From assembly GCA_029582155.1 (NCBI GenBank), contig CM055896.1:7456624-7520623 (forward strand): a stretch of DNA of 64,000 nucleotides, in the 5' to 3' direction. The notes beneath the pieces are model-generated. The model searched no databases. It had not been told where the DNA came from and saw only the letters and a program-made list of their open reading frames with translations. Made by a program: the position numbers and the translations under genes. Of the stretch, positions 24,346 through 34,517 are shown piece after piece; the first letter of the stretch is position 1, and each line of letters opens with the position of its first letter. This DNA is from Panopea generosa (Eukaryota > Mollusca > Bivalvia > Adapedonta > Hiatellidae).

Positions 24346-24917
24346 CCAAAGTAATACCAAACGTGTTTGTTATAAAACCATTAAAAAACCTTAAAAATAT
24401 GAAATAGGGATAAAGTTGGGTGTCAAAAACAAAACAAAGATACCTCATCTACCCCCTTAAGTGACGACACATTGAGTTTCATTGACGTGTGGCTAGTAGT
24501 AACTGTGATATAAGTTTACGCAAAATAACTTCGATTCAAGAATAAAACAGTCCAATATTACAGGAATGGTATTACAATGTACGTGTATAAGCTGGTATAT
24601 CTAAATAATGTTGCGTTGTTTATAATTTGTATACTATTTATGTTGGTGGAGGAGGACCTCAAAATATTCAGATAGAAGATGATTCATAATACAAACATAA
24701 CCACCCCGAATTGTATTTATTTTTCAGAATGATAATGGACACGAAATACATTTTATCAATATTATTAGTTATCGTTTAAAGTCTATTTACTAAAGTTTGC
24801 ATAAAGCGTATAGATTTAATCGTTAGATTTATGATCCTATGTTTAAATAGTATGAGTGATAAAGATAAAGAAAAGGTGATTTGAACAAAGAAGAATAAAT
24901 ATAACCATGCTTTTAAC
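24346..24917. other. Gene-free AT-rich spacer
   Basis: Nothing recognised between the transposon relic and the next SINE. Confidence 0.5.
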
Positions 24918-25165
24918 TGCAGCAGTGGTCTAGTAGTAAAGAGTCAGTCTGCCTTTCATGCGGAATGTCGAGGATTCGGTCCCCGGTCGGGTCATACCAA
25001 ATACTTGAAAAATGATACAAGAAACTACCTCGCTTGTCGATCAGCATTTAAAAGATAGTTCTAGGTCTTGTCAGCTCAATATCAGTATAATAGGACTGAG
25101 TGGGTATCATACCACGTGTGTGCAGCATGATGCTCCATAGTGGCAGCGTTTAGAATACTGTCTTA
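24918..25165 (+). mobile_element. tRNA-Glu-derived SINE (family 3)
   Basis: The head (cagtggtctagtagtaaag, a CTGCCTTTCATGC anticodon-like arm with TTC, then ggattcggtccccggtcggg) resembles tRNA-Glu(TTC). An unrelated AT-rich body follows. The 3' limit is a guess because no second copy is in the window to define it. The acceptor ends do not pair, so this is not a functional tRNA gene. Confidence 0.65.
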
Positions 25166-25754
25166 ACCGTCGCGTTATGACTGTAAAATTGTTCAAAGTC
25201 ACGCTAAAGTTATTGTTGATAATGTATATAGATTATTCAACACTTTCATGTGTACTTACTTTTTATTTTTCATAAAGTGTTGAGTATAATTTCATGTTTC
25301 TAACAAGCGTTTCGCTAGACATTTTTTTAATGTGAGCTATGTCTGTACTCGCCCCTGCGTCGTTGTAGTCTTTTTGTTTTAACTTTTTGGACATTCTCTG
25401 TTCTCAGTAACCAGTCTCCATGCAAGTTTTCATTACCATAAAGGTATTCATAAACACAAGTGGGACAACAACATTTTAATTTGAGGCAAAGTTATACTTC
25501 CTTTTATACTTAGAAAAATTGCATTTAATGTTAAGGCATGCTCGTATATTTCATTATCCACTACCCATATAAAACTTCATGACTTTGTGTTGATTCACAA
25601 CCATAATGGGTAGTCAAGGGCCCACATGGGAAAAACTCAATGCAGCAATATTGATATTGATATAATTTAATATATGCAGTGTGTGTACCCAGGCTTGGTA
25701 CACCAAGCGAGACATACAGAAGTACTAACACAATTCATTTTATGTATGGTTTAG
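25166..25754. other. Region upstream of gene B; initiator exon not located
   Basis: Gene B needs an upstream exon ending in phase 0. An ATG at 25605 opens 19 codons but has no in-phase GT donor, so it was not used. No TATA box can be argued for in this AT-rich background. Confidence 0.4.
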
Positions 25755-26066
25755 GCGGCTTCCACTGGCATACTCGTTGCTGCAATTGATTTGGGGACAA
25801 CCTATTCCGGTTGGGCATTTTCATTCTTTCATGATTTAAAAGAAAATCCACCCCGCGTGACTGTCAAACAGTGGATCTCGGGTTCTGGGACCTTAGTAAC
25901 AGAAAAAGCGCCGACATGCGTGTTGATCAAACCTGATGGAGAAACGCTTGAAGCGTTTGGGTATGACGCAGAAAACCGATACAAAGAGTTTGTGGATACT
26001 GGTGACCATAAAAGGTATTATTACTTCAGACGATTCAAGATGTTGCTGAACAAAAGACTAGGCGAG
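25755..26066 (+). CDS. HSPA12-like gene B, first visible exon
   Basis: 104 codons from acceptor ggtttag|GCG to donor GAG|gtaaat. It begins AASTGILVAAIDLGTTYSGW. The in-frame TAG formed by the acceptor itself proves that coding must enter from an upstream exon. Confidence 0.92.
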
Positions 26067-29000
26067 GTAAATATATATATATATACACAGTAAAACTATT
26101 GTAGCATTATATTTTTCATCTAATTTTCAAATGTTATGTAATCAATTTGATTCATATGGGTAAAACAGAAACTAAGAAAAAGCTCAATCATAATAATATT
26201 TCACTTGTATCCATATAAATGTATCATACGTTGTATTGTAGGAACCAAACGAACATGTTAAAATTGAAGATACAATGGGTAAACCTTTATCAGCGTTAAT
26301 GGTGTTTTCGACGACAATCAGGTTTCTTGTCAATGATATGGTTGGAGAGGCAGAAAAGCAACTGTCAGGAGACATTTCAGAGAAAGATGTTAAAAAGTGG
26401 GTATTGACGGTTCCTGCTATATGGAAAGACCCTGCAAAGAGATTTATGAGAGATGCTGCAATAAAAGTAAGCACACCCTTAACACTAACGAGATTCTTAT
26501 CATTAGATCATCAATCTCATGTCATTTGCCATTTCGCTGATTTAATAACCTAAACATGATCAATAAAGGCGCACTTGAAATACAAATTGTATTTATATCG
26601 TGTTTAACATTAACTATTCCGTGTTAGTACTTAGTTAACAGTCCAACTAAGCAGTTTATGAAACATTGCTCCTATGATAATAAATGTTTTTGGCATGATT
26701 ATATTTCTCATCTAATGCGTTTTTAGGCTGGGATTGCCTCTGAAAAGCTAGTTTTAGCACTAGAACCAGAGGCGGCATCCATTCTTTGCCGGTACCTTTC
26801 CGTAGACAAGACTGTTGACGGACAGGATGTTTCTATAGCTACATTTAAGGCGGGGACGAAGTACATGATTCTGGACGCTGGAGGTATATGTACATACAAG
26901 TAAAAACATAAATAAATTAATAATGGCATTGCAACTTGATGACTGCATTTATATTCTATTTCGAATAATGTGTTGCTATTTGCTATGTTACTCAAACTTT
27001 AGATGTTGTACTATGAAATCGCTCAGTTTTTTTCAAAATAGAACGTTCTATTTTTATATCAAATTTCCATTTTCAATTCCATGAAAAATAGAACTTTCTA
27101 TTTTGTAGGGATAACGTTCTATTTTGGATCAACTAAAAATTTTTGCAGCAATGACGAATGCACCAAAATGTTTTAATATGAAATCCATACCAGAGTGGCG
27201 TTCCACGTGCCTGTTTTCCAAAAAATTTCCAAGGAAGGCGCACATTTATGATAACATTTTTGCAGATTATAAGCATATAAATTTTGTATATTTTACATTT
27301 CGTGGAAAAATCACGTATCAATGACGAGCCCCGTCTCGGTATAAAAATGAACTATCGATACTATAATTAACGGGCCGTGCAAAACTCATTATTCTTTGAC
27401 AAAAATGCAACGGCGTATTTTTGTAAATTTCACCACTCTATCTTTTCGCCGTTGCACTCTTTGCAAGAAAATACAGTTGTACATGGCCACTTAATCAGTT
27501 TAGTTTGCACACAGAGAATGAGTTCGTCTTTGTTTGAAAAAATGTTACCTGTAGCGGGCACATTTTTTGCGATATTTACACCACTCCATAGTATTCGTAA
27601 ATTCGCTGACGCACATACTGTAACAGCACAACCTCGCATGCATCTACAAAATGATCCTAATTGCTAATATTTACATTCAATTTAAGTAATAAACACACCC
27701 CCAAAATCAGTTTAATCCAATGAAAACTTAGAGTAGCGCGAGAAATAATTATTATGAAATAAACAGTGCAAACGCTTGTGTTTGTGTCTGTTAATCCATG
27801 TTTGTTTCCTTATGGGCTTAATTCTATGAATAAAAATTATGAAATAAGACAATGACTGGTACCCAGGAACGAGACTGTAGATCAACATCTAAGCCGGTTA
27901 GAAGTTACATGGACTGACGTAGAAACTTCCATTTAACCTCTAACATATACATAGTGGTGTTTTTATTCCGATCGTAGATAGGGCCTTGCGTCTTAACCCT
28001 AAAATTGCTTGTTCTACTTTGCATTCCATTTAATTCAATTTGATACTGTTTGGTGAAATGTGCACATCTTTACCAACAAATGGCAGTAACGTCGATAATT
28101 AGCCCGTCTGTGTGCGACGTTTCGAGTTACTGACGTCACTAAACGTGATGTAATGACGCCAAATCGAACAATCCAGAATGTTTCAGAGCACTCAAACTGT
28201 TGTTTTAGATTTCAGTGTCGTTAGATTTGTCCAGTAAAAGCTTTTTACAAGCTATTTTGTGACTACCTCATAATGCAAAAATATATGTTACAAATCCTGC
28301 TGTAGAACATGGCCTCAGAATATTGAAGTATATATCGGGTTGATTCGCTTGGATAATAGTAATCATTTTCGGAACTGAGACAGAAAATGAGAACACAAAT
28401 TTTAAAAGAATGCTAGCCTAATAATAAGAATGTTTAAATAAAGTTTCAGTGAAACATTATCATATAAGCCGTCTCTATACCTGTTATTTCTCAATGTCCC
28501 GCCGGTGTTGGTTCGAGCCCAGCTGGGTCTAAGTATTTTACTAAATAAGTTAACAAGATGCCAGCAGAAAGATTGTGATTCTACTTAGATTCATTCAAAG
28601 ATATTTCTATACTAAAACCATAAATAACCAGCAATGTGTTAAAAATGAATCAACTGTTAAGTATAACCTGAAAGGTGGAAACAATTTTGAAAATCTAAGC
28701 GTATTTGTCGGCCGTGGATAAACAATAAATTGTTTTTTTCGAAATGATTTTTTTCTTTCCTTTCCGCAGGTGGAACCATTGATATAACAGTTCATGAGGT
28801 AACATCATCTGGTGGTTTGAGGGAAGTATACGCTGCCTCTGGAGGTGGCTGGGGAGGAATCCTTGTTGACGAAGCCTTTGAAAATCTGCTAATTGATATA
28901 GTCGGAACGAAAGCATACGAGAGATTCAAGAAAGAAGAAACAGAGGATTGGATAGATTTTTGGAGAGATTTTGAGGTAAAGAAGAAGACGATCAGTCCAG

Positions 29001-29821
29001 AAAAAAATGCAAGAATCAGTATCAGGTTCCCTTTGTCACTTGGAGAGATCTTTAAAAAGACAAATAAAAAAAAGATTGCTAAGGCAATTGCTTCTTCTAA
29101 ATATTCTGATAAAATAGAATTTCAAGTAGACAAAATAAAATACAATGCCAGTTTAATGAAAGGTATTTTTGGCAATTCCGTAGCGAAGACGGTTGAACAT
29201 GTCAATATAATGATCAGAAAAGAACAAGTCAAAGATTTGAATGCAATTTTGATGGTTGGTGGATTCTCGGACTCTCCGATGTTGCAGCACGCTATTAAGG
29301 AGTGTCTCCCGGATAAGCGAATAATAGTTCCACCTGATGCAGCTTCAGCCATACTAAAGGGAGCCGTGATATTTGGACATCGTCCGGATTCAATTACGGA
29401 AAAAGTTGCGAAGTATACTTACGGCATACGTGCTAGTTTACTATTCAAAGAAGGTGTTCATCTGCAAAGCAAAAAAATCGTTAACGATCATGGAATACGT
29501 TGTGCAGATTGTTTTTGTAAACATGTCGAGCTCGGCCAATCAGTCGACACAATTAAACCAACTAACAAACGATCTTACAAACCATACTTCCACAATCAAA
29601 GCTCTGGTTTTGTTGAGGTATACGCGTCAGAGATTAAAAATCCCATATACGTTGACCAAAACTGCACTAAAATCGGCGAATTCAAAGTAATGTTATCTGA
29701 TCACGATGAACATTTAGAGAGGGGAGTTTGGGTTACTTTCAATTTCGGAGGGACGATGATTGAAGTTAAGAGCGAGGATGAGCAGTCAGGTGAAACTGAA
29801 ACAGTTGTTTTCAACAGTTAA
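25755..29821 (+). CDS. HSPA12-like Hsp70-family protein (gene B), 4 exons, 5' end missing
   Basis: Coding parts 25755-26066, 26242-26466, 26727-26883 and 28770-29821 (TAA) give 581 residues without the initiator exon. All junctions are GT-AG, with phases 0, 0 and 1. Motifs in order: phosphate-1 AIDLGTTYSGW, WVLTVPAIWKDPAKRF, EPEAASI, phosphate-2 DAGGGTIDITVHE across the third junction, and the adenosine motif ILMVGGFSDSPMLQ. This is a paralogue of gene A, aligned end to end with only small indels, and lies in the opposite orientation with 9.4 kb between the first visible exons. The family keeps the Hsp70 ATPase fold without the classical peptide-binding domain, and its function is not settled. 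No frameshift or stop is seen. The frame labelled Met at 25791 really begins with TTG (Leu) inside the phosphate loop, so it is not a start. Confidence 0.92.
26242..26466 (+). CDS. HSPA12-like gene B, second visible exon
   Basis: 75 codons from acceptor ttgtag|GAA to donor AAA|gtaagc. It includes TMGKPLSALMVF and KKWVLTVPAIWKDPAKRFMR. The upstream intron is only 175 bp, against 1,017 bp in gene A. Confidence 0.92.
26727..26883 (+). CDS. HSPA12-like gene B, third visible exon
   Basis: 157 bases from acceptor tttttag|GCT to donor GGAG|gtatat. It includes KLVLALEPEAASILCRYLS and ends in DAGG at phase 1. Confidence 0.92.
27035..27125. promoter_or_regulatory. Heat-shock-element-like palindrome cluster in intron 3 of gene B
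   Basis: A perfect 20-bp palindrome AAAATAGAACGTTCTATTTT at 27035-27054 contains GAAnnTTC, two inverted nGAAn units. It recurs with one change (GAACTTTC) at 27085-27104, and a half-site (aacgttctatttt) is at 27113-27125. GAAnnTTC is the core contacted by heat-shock factor, which normally needs three or more units. A regulatory role is inference; an AT-rich simple palindromic repeat is the alternative. Confidence 0.35.
28498..28532 (+). mobile_element. SINE relic (B-box fragment)
   Basis: ggttcgagcccagctgggtc resembles the T-arm of family-2 SINE heads (ggttcgaccccagctcgaccc at 6509). Only this part is recognisable. Confidence 0.45.
28770..29821 (+). CDS. HSPA12-like gene B, last exon
   Basis: From acceptor ttccgcag|GT to TAA, 349 residues. 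It carries GGGWGGILVDEAFENLLIDI, WIDFWRDFEVKKKTI, ILMVGGFSDSPMLQ, PDAASAILKGAVIFGHRPDS and a C-terminus ending FNFGGTMIEVKSEDEQSGE. The minus and +1 frames overlapping it are shadows. Confidence 0.94.
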
Positions 29822-31018
29822 GTTAGATTTCAAACTTCATTTAGTAGATGACCAAAAAGATATGATAATCTATATTTACGTGTATTTAAAATTTTGTATT
29901 AACATGTCCACTATTTTATAACATTACACAAATAGTTAAAATCAAATTAATCAAAACGCTATTTTTTTTTAAGTAAATTCATTTGTTTTGCCAAATGTAC
30001 ACTTGATACAAATAGAAATGCATGATACATATTTTAACGTGCACTCTTGTTATTTATCAATTATTGACTGAAGAATCGGACAACACATTCAGAATGAATA
30101 ACTGTTAATATTCTGAGTCAAAAGTTTTATGCGTGATTTTAAAGGGAATATACCAGGGAATTTCCAAATTTTGAAATTCGTTTTTTCAATATATCATGCT
30201 TATATATACGCACTTACCCCGTATTGTCAAACGGATATTTATTTAAACCTGTCAGATATACTGTAAAGGGAATTGAGTTACGCGTTAGATTAAAATAGAT
30301 GTCCCGCTTAAAATTACAAACATATTGTGTGACGTATTAAATAAGATACGTGATTTCATTTTGCTTTGAATTTGATCAATTTTACAGAGTTACATGAAGT
30401 AACACATGTTTTATCTTAGAAAGAGTCCGAATGACGATGTGAAGTTGATCAAACGGTATTTTAGTGCTGTCTTTTTTTTAAATTGTTTTTTTTTATTTCA
30501 AGTTTACCACACTGATTAAAATATCGTTTTTATAACGTTTTGGTAGACTTGAATTACCAAACTAATCAAATGTAATTATGCGATAATAAGATGCATGTTT
30601 TGTAAAGAGTTAATTGTGTTATTATTAATGTAAATTGGTAGTAGTTTATCATAAACATCGTTATCAAGTAGACAATAGACATGTATCATTGTAGAATTCT
30701 TTTCAGCGCTATTGTCAATACAATTAAACATATCATATGCAGTTCCATTAAGACAACCAATATACATATTTGAAAGCCATATTCACGGACTATTATTGTA
30801 CTATATGTGGCATCGACGTAAAGAAGTTGAACACAGAACAAACATTGACAAGGGGGTATACAATTCTCATGTATGGTACATGTATATTTACATACTGCCC
30901 GTGTAATTATGACCGTGAACTGTTGTGTCAGTCATGTTATTTCATAGATTTTCGTAATGTGATAAGCAGCCATGAGTATTGATATATGTGTAATGTGGCA
31001 AAATTGATAACTAAAGCT
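29822..31018. other. 3' flank of gene B, gene-free
   Basis: No clear AATAAA lies within 150 bp of the stop. AT-rich with no coding signal; 60-70-codon frames on both strands look random. Confidence 0.5.
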
Positions 31019-31250
31019 TTAAGGTAGTGGAGCCGTAATGGGCTCGTTAACTTTCGTGCGATGTCGGTATCCTCCGTAACGATTTCGAAGCATCTCGGTA
31101 TAGACCGGAAATTACTTATAAAATACATAAAGTATAGATATTTTTTATTTCGTATCAATAAATCCCATATCCTGTTTTGTTTCATTGCTTTTAATATCAT
31201 TTTATCGTCATTAACGTTAAATTTAAAAAAAAAAAAAAAATAAACGATAA

Positions 31251-31674
31251 TTGCTCACTTCCGGTTGTAAACAAAAATGGATTTTTACGATCGTCGAAGA
31301 TGTTTTTGTTCGAATAAAAAGAAAAAAAACAGCGAAGTCTCCTGCGATTGGTGGAAATATTGGTCGCAAATATAGCAATCAGACCGCTTGTAATGTGTCA
31401 GAGCCAGTGTATCAATATCATATGAAGAATCGACGAAGCGCGTTGGAAAAAATGATCGAAAATTGGTTGTGTTCGAAGTTTTGTTGTTGTCAATTATGCA
31501 GACTAAGTTCTGTACCAGATACTTATGACAGCATTGCTCAGAAAGGGTTAGCCGAATATGTGTATGTTGTGCGTCAGAACAGTGACTGTGGACATGTCAA
31601 CAGAGTTGCCTATGGCAAAAAAACACCATCAAAGATCTAAAAGAATGCCCTGTTTTGCAGCCAACACAAAGCTA
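31251..31674 (+). pseudogene. Coding relic in the TIR element, possibly Mutator-like transposase N-terminus
   Basis: The reading frame contains KSPAIGGNIGRKYSNQTACN, paired cysteines (CSKFCCCQLC), then KGLAEYVYVVRQNSDCGHVN. After a slip in an A-run near 31620 it continues as KRMPCFAANTKLGQ up to a gtaaga donor-like site at 31681. The C-x-x-C, GLA, CGH-N and N-T-K-L order is reminiscent of Mutator-like transposase domains, but this is weak and from memory of the family layout. The frame is also shifted relative to an ATG at 31277. Not functional. Confidence 0.4.
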
Positions 31675-31821
31675 GGCCAGGTAAGATAGTATTGATGACT
31701 GTCTGTTGTATAAAGTTGATTTTTTTATTAGAACTGATAGTAATTAGTTGCGATGAAACTGTTCAATTATGCAGAATTTAAAAAATGCTGAGATACATAT
31801 ATATATATTTTTTGCTAGACT

Positions 31822-32022
31822 TTGATTGATGATTGAATATATAGAATATCATTTTCGTGCCATCAAGATCAAACGGACGATCAGCTAACCTAACCACTCT
31901 TTACGGGATCCTGGAAGCTTACCATGTACTCGAGTACACCCATTTCTAAAAGTAGTTGATAACTTTCCCACATCAATCAGCGATGAGATACAAACGTAAT
32001 TAAAATAAGACACATTGTCTCA
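31822..32022 (-). mobile_element. tRNA-derived SINE, family 1, copy 4 (head missing)
   Basis: Matches the family body (ttttcgtgccatcaaga, cgatcagctaac, gggatcctggaag, actcgagtacacc, atcaatcagcgatgaga) with a degraded aatc tail at the plus-strand left edge. It is nested inside the TIR element and so inserted later. Confidence 0.78.
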
Positions 32023-32671
32023 AATAAACAAAATACATAAAACTAAAATGTAAACAAGTAGTAAGAATTGTTTTTATATACATCATACATGTAGATACAA
32101 TGATACAAGATACAATATATGGCAGTTAGAATGTTATGTATGTTGATTTCAGTAATGCAGTTACACTGAAGACAGCGATTCACTGTCGGCTCTCTACTGT
32201 CTGGAGGTCTGTCAGGTCAACACACAGAGTAAGCCACATTTTCCTGTCGGGCAAGAAGTGCAATGTTCTGTACAGTAGACACCGAATGGCACCCACAAGA
32301 CTTTGAAAGTTAAACATGTATGTATTTAATAATTTATAATTGATTAATTGCATTGAATTTTACGCTGTTTTTAACGTGACAATTGTATTGATGCCCTTAC
32401 ATGTACACAAGGAATTATATAGAGCTATACAAGTCCATGATGTACATAGTCATCGGGTTTTTGTAGATATGCAATGGTTTAACCAGGACTAGATACCCAT
32501 TATCTGTCATTATCTCTCTGCCATATTATGTTCTATTATAGAATGCAGTCAGATACATCTGTGTAGATGTTTAGTTTCATATTTAACAATCAATACAAAA
32601 CTTCCAGGCTACCTGTTTATGACAAACCCTCTTTAATGAATCAAATTGGTTTATACCAACTTATTTTAGCT

Positions 32672-32837
32672 AGATTGCGAAGAAAGCTCTGAGCTTTTAT
32701 TAAGCGCTCTTGAGTCCGCTTCCCAAGTAGAACCAGTCCTGCGTGTTGCTTTTTCAGAGGCACTGGGTCGAGCTGGGGATCAAACCCGCAATCTTTGGCG
32801 TGAGCTGCCAACACTATCTACGAAACTACTGTCTCAC
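32672..32837 (-). mobile_element. tRNA-Val-derived SINE, family 2, copy 2
   Basis: Reverse orientation of the element at 6451, sharing tactgg/ccagta-type words, gcgggttt-gatccccagctc, gacccagtgcctct and aagctctgagctttt. It is nested inside the TIR element. Confidence 0.8.
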
Positions 32838-33028
32838 TTTGAGTATTTTGAGAATTTGTGTTTACAACAGTGAGGTCAGTTATTTTGGGACATTAGGATG
32901 AGCAAAAAGTGACATGAAGAAGATAAAGAGAAAATAATAGTATTCAATTATTAGTCACTTCTTGAAAATATTACGGTAGCTCAAAGCAGTCTCAAATAAT
33001 AACAGTACTTTATTCTGTATTTGTAGTA

Positions 33029-33358
33029 CGTAATGGACTGATGCCACACATAACATCTATGAGAGCTGCAGTGGAAGTTGAGTCTTCATAAACCTTTGCC
33101 ACTTATGTTAGACCAGGATTGCCTATACCATCAGAAGGTTACTGGTATAGTGATGATGATTCTGGAACTATGTGTGAAATAGTGTGAAACCAGTCTACAT
33201 TCAAACAGCTATCCAGAAACTTTGTAAATGACTGGAAAAGAATTCTAAAGTCGTATTAGTCGCTTACAATAGAAGACGATTTTATTATCCAGTGGTTTAT
33301 GACGTACCAACATTACAGAGCAATTTTCAAGTGTGTATCAGGATTAATTATTCCCTGA
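33029..33358 (+). pseudogene. Decayed coding segment in the TIR element
   Basis: One frame of 110 codons reads like protein apart from three stops (TAA, TGA, TAG). It gives RPGLPIPSEGYWYSDDDSG, then FVNDWKRILKSY, then LTIEDDFIIQWFMTYQHYRA. A consistent amino acid composition across all three stops argues for a once-continuous exon, probably from the element's own gene. I do not recognise the family. Confidence 0.5.
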
Positions 33359-34517
33359 CAGTGTTAAGGAAACAGTTTCCAAGTCATTCACATAAAAAGG
33401 TAGACCTTGTGAAATTGTTGTGCAATATCAGCTACAGTGCACAGAATGCCAATTCGTAGTCACTTGGGCAACTCCTCAAATAATTGAAACCGAAAGAGCT
33501 CCTATCCTACAGTTTCGCTCCAAATGAAAACAATTTATAAACATTCTGGTGAGGATGGACTGAGAGGCATATTTCCTGCCAATAATGGTGATGAGGTTAT
33601 ATCAAAGATGGCTATATATTTCAAACAATGACTCTTTATGACTTGAAGTGTGTGTGTCAAGTGAGGGGGTGGGGGTTCTATTCTGTTATACTCATAATGT
33701 GAACTTTTTTTACATAGTATTAATATTGTATAGTTTATGTCATACTATGTTTGTTTTGAAATTGACACCATTCGCAAGATAAATAATTTAAGTGTTTAAG
33801 CATGAGAATGAATCCGTGTAATGGGGTGGGGGTGGGTGGGGTTCTGATTCCATGTTCTATTTTCACATAAAAAGTACATATTATTGCCTTTATGTTATTT
33901 CTGTATAATGCGGGAACATCTTTATTTCAATAATATTTGTCATTATAGTTTTTGTATCAAAACTTGGAAACATTAACATTACTTTTAAGATAAACATTTA
34001 TTTCTATAGAAGTGCTGATAATGAAATTTTGACCCTATCATATTAAAAAAATTATTGAGAAAAAAACAGACGGTAAAACTTCCTAATTTTTTGATATCAT
34101 ATGTGGAAAGGTATATATATAAAAGTTAGTCATGTAGTATTGATGCCCCAATAGTAGAATGGATTCTCTATACTTTTATTTTAGAACAACTTTTTTCAAA
34201 ACTATCAAAAATATGGATTTCTCCTGTCCGCTCGAATACAAATGAGTTCATTTTAGATTATTTTTTTTTCAATTTAATGTTGCATGCTCATATTTTTTCT
34301 TATAACAAATACTTTTAGAATACACTGATATTGAAAAATGTAAAAAATATTGAAAATAAATAAAATTGTAGCAATTTTACCTATTTTGGACTTTGTAATT
34401 TTTTTGCGGCCTTTTGAAAATGGGATATGGTAAAGTAAATGCGGATAACTTTTTTTTTAGACGGTAAAAGGCTTTAAAAGATTTGAAATATAGCCCATTA
34501 CGGTCCCACTACCTTAA

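Larger units (their letters stand above)
26884..28769 (+). other. Intron 3 of gene B
   Basis: 1,886 bp, far longer than the 448 bp of gene A. It contains a cluster of heat-shock-element-like palindromes near 27035-27125 and a SINE B-box relic near 28498. Frames of 60-96 codons here are unrelated to any recognised protein. Confidence 0.8.
31019..34517. mobile_element. 3.5-kb DNA-transposon-like element with 26-bp terminal inverted repeats
   Basis: The left end TTAAGGTAGTGGAGCCGTAA (31019 onward) and the right end, in reverse from 34517, TTAAGGTAGTGGGACCGTAA match at 24 of 26 bases. TTAA at both edges could be a target duplication, as in piggyBac-class elements. Alternatively the inverted repeat may extend two bases further, with taaag as the duplicated flank. 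Inside are decayed coding relics at 31251-31674 and 33029-33358, a putative intron, and two nested SINEs. The superfamily is not established. Confidence 0.65.

Noticed and set aside
23933..24448. Minus-strand frames of 70 and 95 codons
   Set aside because: Antisense to the transposase relic, whose DDE motifs are on the plus strand.
24918..24998. Functional tRNA-Glu gene
   Set aside because: The resemblance is limited to the boxes and anticodon arm; there is no pairing acceptor stem, and it continues into a SINE-like body.
25605..25664. ATG at 25605 as the initiator exon of gene B
   Set aside because: The 19-codon frame has no in-phase donor and stops before the first visible exon.
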